64,000 bases of DNA from Malania oleifera. Its lineage: Eukaryota; Streptophyta; Magnoliopsida; Santalales; Ximeniaceae. Position 1 is the first letter of the stretch; the number at the start of each line of letters is the position of its first letter. Both the position numbers and the translations under genes were made by a program. The notes beneath the pieces are model-generated. The model saw nothing but the letters and a program-made list of their open reading frames with translations, searched no databases and was not told the origin of the DNA. Shown here in pieces: positions 22,958 to 33,040 of this stretch. The stretch is from assembly GCF_029873635.1 (NCBI RefSeq), contig NC_080423.1:95692953-95756952 (forward strand). The letters are read 5' to 3'.

Positions 22958-25900
22958 GTATGTATTTATTGTAGTATTTATGTACAATATATATTATATA
23001 TTGTATATCATTTTATAATAATTAACAATACAAAAAAAAAATCCTGAAGTAACAAAAATAGTATGCACAGCAATTTTTGGATGGTTGGTTTATACAAATA
23101 AAGTGACGCACTAAATCAAAACCTAAGTAAAAGATTTAAATTTTTTTTTTTTGTAAAAAAAGGTGTGATGTTGTGAGAATTGGATTGGACATGATAACCA
23201 AATTGAACCATTGGATAACCAGACTGTCAGTTAACTGATGAGTTCGAATCATTTCAGTTCACAAAAAACTGTAAAGATATCTTTGTTCGGTTTTTAGAAC
23301 TTCGGTTCAAGTAACCAAACCATGATCGCTCTAGGTGCAGTATTTGGCTTCTCTTTGGGATTATATTGCACGCCATTTTAAGTGCTGCTGTTTTTAGGAT
23401 ATCAATTGAGACTGGGGCTTTATTAAGTTGGTGCTGTGGTGTTGATATCTGTTTTCATGGGTAAAGGCTTCTTCTTCTCCTTCATTGTCTCTATTTCTCC
23501 TTGCTACTTGCTAGTTTCAATAAGGGTTATTTTTCTATCAAATACATACATACATTCTCATATATATATATATATATATATATAGATAGATAGATAGATA
23601 GATAATCGTTAACATATTCCTCAACAACAACAACAAGCCTTACGTCCCACTAGGTGGGGTCGGGTACATAAATCCTTTTCCATCAATTCACCCGACCAAG
23701 AGCATTTTTCTCTATTATATTAAGGGCTATAAAATCCTTCCTCACTACCTCATTCCAAGTTATTTTAGGCCTACCCCTCTCCCTTTTCATGTCAAAAACA
23801 ATAACTAACTCATTTCTCCTCACAGGCACTCTACTAGGCTTGCGTTTCAAATGTTCAAACCATCTAAGCCGCCCCTCCTTTATCTGGTTTTCAAATGGTG
23901 CTATGCCTAAATTATTGCGTATATGCTCATTTCTTATTTTATCTTTTAACTATTAAACCGCTCATCCACGTTAACATTTTCATTTCAGCAACTTTTACTT
24001 TTTGTACATGTTATTTCTTAGTTGCCCAACATTCTAAACCATAAAATAAGTTGGCCTTATAACTGTCTTATAAAACATATCCCTCTACTGTATCTCAATT
24101 TTTTAAGAATTTCAACATCATGTCCTTTTCAGAACAGCAACAGACCACCCGTGTTTATTCTTACCTTTTTAACAGATTTAATACTCACTAAAAGGCACTC
24201 CAGATATGTTAAAACAAATTGCCACCCACCGAATAATTTGTCTGCCATGTGCCTACACAAACTTCAACTGTAGAAAAACCATTCCCAAAAATATAAGTAC
24301 ACAGATCTAAATTGCTAAGTTCAATGCATTAAAAATTATCTGGATGGTGCAATAAAGATGCCCAAACAGATATAAACCATAATTTGCATATAAAATATTT
24401 TGACAGGAGAATGAATCAAAAATAGGGAAGCAAGTTACACACACACACAAAGAAAACAGATGCCACCAGTTACCCCCATGGGAGATCAGGAGGTACACGC
24501 TTGGCAGCATTCCTTCTATAAGGGTATATCCTTGATTAGGATTCCAGTTGGTGAGGCGGGTATAGAGAAGATTATGATTTATGAGGGCTTTCCCTGGTCT
24601 GGTACTACAGAGACGAAGAATCATCACGCTAGCTAGGGGGTTCTGTGTAGGTGTAGGGGTAAGGGAAGACTAGGTTTTTCGGGTAATTGGTGTAACAATG
24701 CTTTAGTGGTTAAGTAGTGCTATTGATTCCCTCAGGCATGAGGTGATTAAACAAATTTAGTACACAGGCAGATAGTTAGGATGTTAATACTGGTATTATA
24801 ACAACTCAACATAGTCCCTGGAGATCCATTTTGTACTTTGTAGGTCTCTTCCTTGCTCTTTTTTATATTAAATATAGATTTATTAAGGGCACTTGTATCC
24901 GCTTTTAGGAGGATTTGTGGGTGGGGAAACTTCTTTTTCTTTCAATTTCCTGCCATTATCAGCTACCTTGTCATATAAATGCATCCATCTCTTTTTTTTA
25001 TGATCGTTTAGGAGGTGACTATTTCTTGGAATTTTAAATTTCACAGAAATCTCAATGATCAGGAGGCCATTGAGCTTTCTTTGTTGCTCAACTTGTTTGA
25101 CGGTTTTCGACCTACACTCAACTTGGATTATGAGGTGTGGACTTTGAATACTTAAGCTTGGATTAAACATCTCCTCTCTCACTCACACATTGGCATGAAA
25201 ATACACAAATATGTTGCCTCAAAATGTAAGACATCTGCTAGTATGTCTCCGATAGAAATGCAGCCAACCCACTCAGTTTTAGAATCTCTGAAGCCAAGTC
25301 TGATCATTAGCTGTGATGCAGCATGGGACCTTTCTAGTAAGGCATCTGCCAGTGTTATGATTAGAGATAGTCATGAAGAGGTGAAATTTATTACGGGGCT
25401 TAAATTCCAAGCATTCTCTTCCTTCCAAGCTGAGGCAGTTGCAATTAGAGACTCTTAAGAGAAGCTAAAGGGCTAAACCATGATTCAGTTTATACCTGAT
25501 GCCAAGGAGGTGCTGTGCTGAATTGTATTAGGTAAGGATTTCCAAGAAGCTGGGATTCCACGGATGTTTTTGAAGATATCAAAATTCTGATACAAGGCTT
25601 TAGGCGTTGCTCCCTTTTCTATATTCCCAGGAATTCTAACACTTTTGAGCATTATGTTGCAAAATGTGCAATGAAAGCCCCTCATGATTTCTGTAATTTT
25701 AATCCATCTTGTTTGCTGTGTGCTTTGGATGATTTCAGCTTGGCCTGTGTGGCCCAAGTTATGGACCTTGTCGCATGATCTTTGTCTAATATAATATTTT
25801 CCTTTTCCTAAAGAAAAAAAAAATGTAAGACACCCAATACCATACCACTAAACCAAAAATCATATCTTCTTTTTTCTCACACAAACCACAATTGTCAACA

Positions 25901-28900
25901 ATTTTAAAATATCAAACTTCTTGGAGAAGTTCTATAAGACAACTATTTAGCCAACCATACTTCGTGGCATTGAATGTTAGTGGAATTATATATATATTTT
26001 TTAAAAAGCATAATCAAAATGAAATCTAAGATCAGCAAATTACACTCATCAAAAGTCAGAGATGGCAAAAATAACAAACTGAGTAAGCTGAACTGCCTCT
26101 CAATCATGTATAAAGAAGACCCAAATAGCAATAAAAAATATGAATATATTCACTAATACTATACTTCTTTAAAAAAAAAAAAACAACCTAACATAAAGAT
26201 GTACAACATTTTGTTATCTGAAAATGAAAATGGCCTACTTCAGCATTTTTATAGATTAAAAATAAAAGTCCATTCTAACAACGGTAGGCAGCAATTGAAA
26301 TCACTCCAAGCATAAGAATATGACCCCAAAAGACCATAAGTTGACGAATGAAGAATAAGCATGATGGCCTATAATTTGATAGATCATATAGCCTAATAGA
26401 GCCAATTGGCTACAGAAGAGTAGTGCAGCTCTGCCCTATCTGGAGAAGATTTATGTTATGAAATAAACTGAAAGGAAAGGGCCAACTCCAAAATAATAGA
26501 ACTGCAAAGGTGTAGCTGGAAGAATGGAAAGTGTATTCTTTCATTGCCATTTATGCCATCTTAACCATCTTGAGCTCTATATAACACAATATACGCTTTA
26601 CAAATGGCACAACATAAATGCATAGGCTTCTTTGGGAAAAAGTTTTGACTTCTAAGAGCTTCTCAGATTGTTGACTGTAAGCAGTTTTCCTTGGTTACAG
26701 TTTCATTAACTAAGCACTGTCTAGAAACTAAGGTTACATTTGGCTTGTGGATGACCTATTCCTATGTAAAGACCGGAATACACTGAGAGTGTAATGAAAT
26801 TGTATAAGGATGAAATAATTTAAAGAGATATCACTGATGCAAATGTTTATGCTATTCCATGCAACAAGGAATATGAAAAGAATAGACATTTCCAAGTTGA
26901 AATTTGGGAATAGTTAGTCCTTGTACGTTCCTTGTTATAAATGCATAAAAAATTTTGCATTGCAATTTACATTGTGGTAATAATATGTTCTGTTGTGTAA
27001 CTCAATTATTCTATTCTTTGGAATAGACAATACACAAAACCAAACGTAACCTAATAAAGTATAAATTACCACAAAACCAGAAAGCTATAAGCCAAATAAA
27101 TCATAAAAAAAACCAAAAAATGCAATTTGTATTCACCTTATTCTGGGAATTAATATTTAACAGTGTATTATCAAAAAAATAATATTTAATAGTGTAAAAC
27201 AATGAAAAAAATAAGCTTACCAAACATGCCGACCATCCCCATAAGCATCAGCATCCTTTACAATGACAGACTCTGCTTGTAGATGTTCCTTTATCTGTTA
27301 AAGCAAATTACACGATTTAAAATGAGACCAGAATAGCAACTTGTCACTAAAAACATATAAGTACTCTCGCACAAGATGCAGAATTAGCTTAAGGGAAAAA
27401 CAGAAAGTTACCGGTGTATCCATAACTTGGTTAGGAAAATATTATCCTCTATGGAAGCTAAGGGCTAAATCACAGGTTCTCAATAACAACAGTTATTTTG
27501 GCTCAAGTTTCCTTGCAGCTATTCGATCATTTGTCCAATATTATCAGTTAATTGGGTTTTGGCACCTAGGGGTGGTCCCTGGAAATGAGTGACAAACTGT
27601 AAATTATGAGCCTTCTTGGTTCAGGCTCTACATTTGGGTCTTTATAGTTTAAATATATTAGTCAAGGTCTCTAAATGTATTTCATCAAAGATGGCCTCAG
27701 AGATCACGCGCACGCACACATGCATAATTGAGCTTCAATAATTTTGACAAAAGTTTAAGGAAACTTTGCAAGAAGACCACTACTTAAAGTAACCTTAATG
27801 TAGAAGAAGAAAGAGTGGCTTGGTATTGCAACAAACACCAGTGACTGTGGCAATGAAATGGTGCAATTCAATTCATGTTTAATGCATTAGACAAATTGGA
27901 AGGCCAAGAAAAATACGGATTAGGGGAGGGAGAGAGAGATAATGATGACGATGATGATGCCCAACAGTTCTTCAAATGGGATGACCTCAGACATAGGGAT
28001 TGACAAAAATTAATTGTTGGGGCAACCCTCAGCTGGGAACTTGCATAAGACTTTGTAGATGTCACTTGAATTTGAAACTTAATGATGAGTGCCATAGTGG
28101 AAAACCAACATTTAAGATCAACAACGTTTATTCAGTCTACTTGATTCTACTTCTGCAGTAGCAATGCTTGCACTATGATACATAATGCAAGCTTCAATAA
28201 CAGAGACTTAAAACTGTAATACATGATTTGCAACCAAACAAAAGGCAGCAAATTGTGAATGACTGTAAACTGATAGCGAAAATGTGAAACTATCAAAGAA
28301 AAATTTTCAAACTTAATAAATAATTAAAAGTTTATATATACCCAAAAAAAAAACAGAAAAATAATTTTTTTTTTAAAAAACACACACACACACAGATGGC
28401 AGCAAATTGTTGATGACAGTAAAGTAATAGTGCAATGTGAGAAAAGACTAATTAGCAAACTTAACAAACAACAAAAGGTTTAAACACACACAAGAATGGG
28501 GGAAAGTTTAAAAAGAAAAAAAAAATCAGCAAGTTATCATGGATAGGGCTGTGCACACATCAGCTGAAACTGACTAAAGAAAATACTGATCGAACTGAAA
28601 CATTTTGGTCTGAATGGTTCGGTTACATACCAGAAATGGTTGGATTCAGTTCAAAAATGATGAAACTGAAACATATTTGGTTCAGTTTTGGTCTTGCAAA
28701 TCTAAAACCGATGAAATTGAACACCGAAATACACACTTAAAATAAACATGATCTGTCATTGAGTCATTCAACAATTCATCAAGGCTCAAACTTCAGAAAT
28801 TTCTTCTTGCTCATTTCTTCTCTTCTCTAACTCCTCATCCACCTCGCCTCAAGCCCTCCACATCCTGGGGTTTACAATCTTGTCGCCACTTCCCACCGGC

Positions 28901-29952
28901 TCCGTAGTCAGGTTGCTGATTCCATATGGCCTACTTTCAAGACTCAACTCCCAAATTGGCAAAGATTCTCAGCTCTTGTATCATAACTCTTGGCTTGCAA
29001 GTTTGGGACCTTGGCCCTCTCAAGCTTCACAAATTACACAATTGATTTGACAATATTGGACAGAGAAGATGTTCTTTCAGACAAGTTTCTGAATTTGGGA
29101 AAAGCTTTGCAGAGCTACCATCTTGAAGGTTGGTGTTGGGAAATCAAGAGGTTTGATTTATTTGTTCATGTTTTTTCTTTCCTTAATCTCAATCATTGTG
29201 TGCGAATCTTTAATATTTGATTACTTGTAATTTAATTCATTCGGTGTTTTCCTTAAACCTGCCATCCAGAATAAGGATGGGTTAAACGGTTAAACTTGGG
29301 TTTTTGTAGGTTTTCTGGAAATCTCAAGCTATGCTCCACAAAATTAGAAGTATGTTTCTTGAGTGATAATTGCTTTTGTGATCTGCAAGAATAAATATTT
29401 AGATATGTAAGCAGCGGCTAATATTATAATGAAGGAGATTGTCGAGGTTCCGGATGAGGGGGAATTGGATTCTAATAATCGGTTTGGTTTGGTTTTCATG
29501 GAGCAGAACCAAAAAGTTTGGTTCAGGTTAAGTTCAGTTTAAGGGACAAATTCAGTTCAGTTCTGTTCTTGTCTGAACTAAAAAAGTTCGGTTCTTTTAA
29601 ATTTTGGAGCAAACCAACCAATTGCACAGCCTGATTCACGGAGAGGAAAATGATACGGTACTACCATTTTTTACCAATTAGGTAAACGTTCGCAAAAGTA
29701 CTTATGAACTGTACTTCTGATAGCTACTATGTTTCCGAGATAAAATTCAAGTTCCATCACCACATGCATACTGCTAATTACACTTCAACGAGAGCTCAAC
29801 AGCGCATTGACATGAGCTGCAGGACGTGCCACAGCGCACAAACTACTCGTTGCAAAATACCACATTCAATGTCAAGTCCCATTTAACATTCTAAATAGTA
29901 ATCCAAGAAAAAGGGCAAGCCCTCCACGCAATTCAATGCTAAAGCACCTCAG

Positions 29953-30008
<56 letters not shown>

Positions 30009-30395
30009 CTCATATTGAAACATATTGAAAAAAATAATATTTTTTCCTCAAATGGGTATTCACTATATAACAACAATAATTAAGAATGAATTAACCTTAT
30101 TCTCCATGGATTGCATAAGCGGGGAGTCGATTGAGCCAGATTCGTTTACATGGGCGGATGGTGTAGTACTGAAGGTTCTCCGAAGAGCCAGGAGACCCTT
30201 CAATTTGGCTCTGTCCGGTGAAAAGGTATCAAGTCGAATAATCGGGGATTTGAGTTTTTTTGCCTGCGATGAAGGACGCTGCAAGAAGAAAGAGGAAGGA
30301 GGTCTGAGAGCCGGGAGGGCGCGAGGGAACAAATGGGTTCGGGAAGTACAGAACGCGCATGGACGCAACAGAAGCGCCGCACCAGCAGCCGCCAT
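21336..30395 (-). CDS. BOLA4: BOLA4-type BolA-like protein (gene span, three coding exons)
   Basis: Exons 30096-30395, 27221-27294 and 21336-21498 give 537 nt, 178 residues plus stop, close to the 177 residues I recall for Arabidopsis BOLA4. Residues 1 to about 75 are rich in A, R, S, P and L with few acids, as in an organelle transit peptide. [14 protein letters not shown] leads into the BolA domain (about 91-165). It holds YGDGRHV with a loop His at residue 123 and [20 protein letters not shown], and ends with TVHAV, the conserved BolA His at 158. BolA proteins bind monothiol glutaredoxins and work in iron-sulfur cluster handling and redox control; the plant BOLA4 type is targeted to plastids and mitochondria. 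All splice sites are GT-AG. The gene spans 9 kb because its two introns are filled with transposon remains. Family assignment is firm; localisation is inferred by homology. Confidence 0.93.
22290..22735 (+). mobile_element. L1-type LINE fragment (zf-RVT region), part 1
   Basis: In shifting plus frames it reads [20 protein letters not shown], then [18 protein letters not shown], and [12 protein letters not shown]-type sequence near the end. This is the cysteine/histidine-rich region after reverse transcriptase in plant L1 elements. It is heavily decayed, with frame changes. The hAT-like element at 22736 interrupts it; residual L1-like sequence resumes at 23342. Confidence 0.7.
22736..23333. 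mobile_element. Non-autonomous hAT-like element, GGTGCAGT duplication
   Basis: Exactly matching 8-bp direct repeats GGTGCAGT (22728-22735 and 23334-23341) flank 598 bp that begin TAGGGCAGCTC and end GATCGCTCTA. An 8-bp target duplication with TAG/CTA ends fits the hAT superfamily. The interior has many GGTTTGGTTT/AACCGAACC-type motifs, a (CA)n(TA)n tract and no coding capacity. The terminal inverted repeats are short and imperfect. Confidence 0.75.
22917..22958 (+). repeat. (CA)n(TA)n microsatellite
   Basis: About 12 CA units followed by about 8 TA units inside the hAT-like element. Confidence 0.9.
23342..23480 (+). mobile_element. L1-type LINE fragment, part 2 (low confidence)
   Basis: This resumes the L1 3' remnant after the hAT-like insertion: TTTGGCTTCTCTTTGGGATT reads on from the sequence before the target duplication. 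It fades into T-rich sequence by about 23480. Confidence 0.45.
23560..23604 (+). repeat. (TA)n(GATA)n microsatellite
   Basis: About 12 TA units then five GATA units, immediately before the RTE fragment. Confidence 0.9.
23622..24110 (-). mobile_element. RTE-clade LINE, 3' end fragment
   Basis: On the minus strand this is the 3' part of a plant RTE element: remains of [11 protein letters not shown], then [14 protein letters not shown]-like and [15 protein letters not shown]-like blocks, ending in CCCCACCTAGTGGGACGTAA and a (TTG)n tail (plus-strand TCAACAACAACAACAA at 23622). It is 5'-truncated, as is usual for LINEs, and decayed. Compare the longer, different RTE copy at about 52640-54880. Confidence 0.8.
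24960..25790 (+). mobile_element. L1-type LINE remnant with RNase H domain
   Basis: Plus-strand remains: [20 protein letters not shown] near 25020 (the L1 region before the zinc-binding part), then an RNase H-like domain at 25195-25460 ([39 protein letters not shown]) and a C-terminal [20 protein letters not shown] block near 25625. Frames are broken by stops (for example after AIRDS at 25456) and the pieces are not contiguous with the fragment at 22290. Confidence 0.7.
26732..27051. mobile_element. Tourist-like MITE (PIF/Harbinger), TAA duplication
   Basis: A 320-bp element with inverted termini of about 31 bp: left GGTTACATTTGGCTTGTGG... CCTATTCC, right the complement of GGTTACGTTTGGTTTTGTG... 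TCTATTCC. Flanking TAA (26729-26731 and 27052-27054) is the 3-bp duplication typical of PIF/Harbinger MITEs. It has no coding capacity and lies in BOLA4 intron 2, about 170 bp from exon 2. Confidence 0.85.
27221..27294 (-). CDS. BOLA4: BOLA4-type gene, coding exon 2
   Basis: A 74-nt exon (residues 101-124 plus two bases): [20 protein letters not shown] then GRHV. The acceptor is TTTAACAG and the donor TTTG/GTAAG. It encodes the first part of the BolA fold and the GDGRH loop. Confidence 0.92.
28544..29634. mobile_element. Non-autonomous hAT-like element with non-repetitive core
   Basis: The ends TAGGGCTGTGCAC and TTGCACAGCCTGA are near-perfect inverted repeats (GGCTGTGCA core). The flanks ATCATGGA (28536-28543) and TTCACGGA (29635-29642) match at six of eight bases, as expected for an old hAT duplication. 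The outer parts are rich in GGTTCGGTT/AACTGAAC motifs that face each other. The middle (about 28780-29330) is different: CT-rich then codon-like, possibly captured sequence. There is no transposase. Confidence 0.7.
29957..30006 (+). repeat. (TA)n microsatellite
   Basis: About 25 perfect TA units, about 90 bp from BOLA4 exon 1 on the intron side. Confidence 0.95.
30096..30395 (-). CDS. BOLA4: BOLA4-type gene, coding exon 1
   Basis: It encodes residues 1-100, [16 protein letters not shown]... to [10 protein letters not shown]. The ATG (30393-30395) has a good plant context (AGCCATGG on the minus strand). The exon ends GAGAATAAG followed by GTTAAT in phase 0. Continuing past the donor gives unrelated residues ([10 protein letters not shown]), and joining to exon 2 restores the family sequence SMENKIKEHL. 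Confidence 0.92.
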
Positions 30396-30614
30396 GGCTG
30401 ATAAGCTTCTCTCCTTTCTTCTTGTTTCCTACTCCGCTCTCTCTTTGCTCGAGTTTATTTATTAAATTTTTATTCTAATTTTAAACTAGCTTACACTTCT
30501 TTTCTTTTCTTTTCTTTTCTTTTTTGTATAGGGCGGCAATGATGGTCATTGCTTTTCTTGTGAATCAACATATATTTTGAAGTATTATTATTCTTGGAGA
30601 GACTTTTCTTTTTT

Positions 30615-30793
30615 TTGGAATACGTACTGGGTATCTACGCATCCGTTTTACGGTTCACGTGACTAATCTTAAGCCCCTTGAAGTTGACCCCACAACTCCA
30701 AAGGGAGGGTAAATTCAGGAGGATTTGAACACCTAATCTCGTGAAAGACACTCTTGCAACCTGCACAACCACTTGAACCACACCCTGAGGTTG
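30615..30793 (-). mobile_element. tRNA-derived SINE with 19-bp target duplication
   Basis: GGAGAGACTTTTCTTTTTT occurs at 30596-30614 and again, identically, at 30794-30812, enclosing about 179 bp. On the minus strand the body starts with a box A-like TGGTTCAAGTGG and, about 35 nt later, a box B-like GTTCAAATCC, the RNA polymerase III promoter order of a tRNA-derived SINE. It ends in an A-run merging with the duplication. The insert lies about 220 bp upstream of the BOLA4 start codon. Confidence 0.85.
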
Positions 30794-30812
30794 GGAGAGA
30801 CTTTTCTTTTTT

Positions 30813-31619
30813 GTATATATAATGTGCAAATATTAATAATTTGGTAACAAATGAAATGTGAAGTGGTCAAATCAAATTATGTTTTTAAGAATTATTTTTT
30901 GAAAAACAATATAGATTTTTTTTAGGTACAAGATTCAACTAATATTATGTTTATATTTATTTAAAAAACTATAATTAGAAAATAAAATCATTTTCAAAAG
31001 GTCATTAGAGCCTTGATATCCTCGTTGTATGCTCTTTCTACTAGGACTATAAACGAATCAAGCCGTTCACGAGCGGCTCAAGAGTTTGGCCCGATGAGAG
31101 CTTATTTGACCTCGTTTATTATCTAAATGAATGAATCTCAAGTCTAATATTAGGTTTGCTAAAGAGTTCGGTAATGGGCTTGTTAAGTTGGTTCAATCCT
31201 AAGAGTCCACTACTAGCCTAATTGCCCAGGAAGAAAAATACAAATCCTGACTCAAACAAAATAACTTGATGAAACTATTATTACTATTAAGTCATTTATA
31301 AAATTTCAATCTGAACTCGAGTTTGAACTTGAGCTGACAACTAAGTCGAGATCGAATTTTTGAGTTCGAACCAAGTTGAGTCCGAACTTGAGCTGAAATC
31401 CCACTTTACTAAGTCAAGCCTAAGCATGCCGAAGTTTGTCTTAACTCACCTCATTTGCGACCTTACTTTTCACACACACATCCTACGCGAAAAATGCTTG
31501 ACAATACGAACCCACATGACACGGGTTCACTGGTTACAACAATGTAAAACACACATTGTTGTACCCAATAAACCTTTGCCAGTTGAGCTTGTATTATCAC
31601 TAAATCATACTATATAACA
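30813..31619. other. Intergenic AT-rich stretch with a possible degenerate repeat
   Basis: No gene is seen. About 31040-31440 begins with ACTATAAACGAATCAAGCCG and ends with GAGTTCGAACC/GAACTTGAGCTG motifs. This resembles the ends of plant non-autonomous DNA elements that contain AAACGAGCCGAGC-type sequence, but I cannot define its termini. Confidence 0.35.
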
Positions 31620-32690
31620 GGGCTCACCCTATGCTCCATGTGAATTCATAGTGAGACTCATATTAATATGTGTATGTAGGAATGATTCCAAGTTATTAGT
31701 AGATTTTGTATCTTTACTCCTTTTAGCTGTCATTGCATACATTGTTGCATTATCAAACACAAGCAACATGGTCCTTATAACATTTCATTAACAGTGCATT
31801 ACTTACATAGTCTGTATCTCATACATATAACATACGTTTACACCGCATTACCATCTACTCATGCCACACAGTTTTGCAGAAAAATTCACACATTGCTTTT
31901 AAAATATGTCAACCAATATTTAATGTTTATATATTTAAAACATACCTTCATTTCTTACATAATTATCTTGAAATACTTTCCATTTTCATCAATTCATTTT
32001 CACATTTACGTAGCTAAATAGGCAACCCTAAGCTCAGAAAACATAATTTAAAGACATTTTATACTCACATGAAAACATATGTGCATATATATAACATAAT
32101 CCATTTCCATTTAATACATAAAAACATGATTTAATATATAAATTTCCCCCTTACCTGAATCCTTGAATTACACCAACAGGTATCCCAAACTGATGCCTGT
32201 GATGCTCACCTGGTCCCTAGTTTAAAAACCCTAGTTTAATTAAATAAATCCCAAATAAACTATTATTTCTACATTTTCTCAACTTGTAAACCTTAAACAA
32301 CCTTTTAAAAAAACCCAAAATTATAAATCCTAACCCTTACCTCAATTTAGGAGCATTTCCCAAAAAGTTCAGTTTAGAAAACTGACCTGTTAGATGTGTA
32401 GAGAATCTTTCCTAGAGCACCGTAGCAACCTCTGATCATCGATTCGGGCTGAATCCAGATTGGATTCTTAGAGAGAAGTGAGAAAGATGCGTTTAGAGAG
32501 AGAGAGAGAGAGAGAGTGCTAAAGGAAAAATGTTTTCCTTCGCAAGAAAGTAACCTTAGATAATTATATACTCGTCCTTGCCACGTCGACTCGCCGACGA
32601 GAAGATAGGACTCGTCGAGGAACTACTAAAGAACATTTGTCGACAAGGCCGTGAGCTCGTCAATGAGTTTCAGAATAGCCCAAATCCTCT
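31620..32690 (-). mobile_element. Partial Ty3/Gypsy LTR
   Basis: Minus-strand LTR landmarks in the usual order: ATGCCACACAG (31860), CCCTTACCTGAATCC (32147), CCTTACCTCAATTTAGG (32337), a (GA)n leader (32495) and a CGTCGACTCGCCGACGAG palindrome cluster (32583-32680). Neither LTR terminus is visible, so the copy is partial and its left limit is uncertain. Confidence 0.6.
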
Positions 32691-32765
32691 TCACTAGAAG
32701 TGTCTGAATCTTCTCTTCCTTCAGCCTCTATATTCTCATCTCGAGGATCCATCCTGAAAATAGGA
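32691..32765 (-). mobile_element. Fragment resembling a Gypsy gag start
   Basis: On the minus strand, TTTTCAGGATGGATCC introduces MDPRDENIEAEGREDSDTSS and EED. The leader TTTTCAGGATGGACC of the gag of the element at 40236 is nearly the same. Here it directly abuts the U3 side of the partial LTR, which is not a normal element order, so this is a rearranged fossil fragment. Confidence 0.4.
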
Positions 32766-33040
32766 CAGAAAAGATATAAGAATTCCATATCACAACCCCA
32801 AGCAACATAATACTTTTGGAAAATATTTAATTGGTATGTTTTATAAAATATATTGAATAGAGGCATATCCACACAATCTAAAATTGCATTGCATATATAC
32901 AACACTATTAAAAAAAAATTACAATTATGTTAAATATAAATGTAAGTTACTTTATAGTGGAACCAAATGTTGTTGTCTAAATTAGTGCAAAAAAATTAGT
33001 TTTTAGCAAATATCAAAGTATTTCATTAAAAAAAAAAATT

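Larger units (their letters stand above)
21499..27220 (-). other. Intron 2 of the BOLA4-type gene
   Basis: A 5.7-kb intron (GT-AG on the minus strand) holding, from low to high coordinate: an L1 fragment split by an hAT-like element, short TA/GATA repeats, an RTE 3' end, another L1 fragment and a Tourist-like MITE. I recognise nothing at about 21500-22290, 24111-24960 and 25791-26731, apart from A-rich and T-rich tracts. Confidence 0.85.
27295..30095 (-). other. Intron 1 of the BOLA4-type gene
   Basis: A 2.8-kb GT-AG intron. It holds a 1.1-kb hAT-like element (28544-29634) and a long (TA)n tract close to exon 1. At 27295-28543 I see only AT-rich sequence with small A-runs and a short (CA)n near 28380. 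Confidence 0.85.

Noticed and set aside
24307-24627. 106-codon minus-strand open frame in BOLA4 intron 2
   Set aside because: No recognisable domain, AT-rich, no splice context; likely chance.
30025-30465. 146-codon plus-strand open frame
   Set aside because: Antisense to BOLA4 exon 1, whose minus-strand frame has a clear family match and splice structure.
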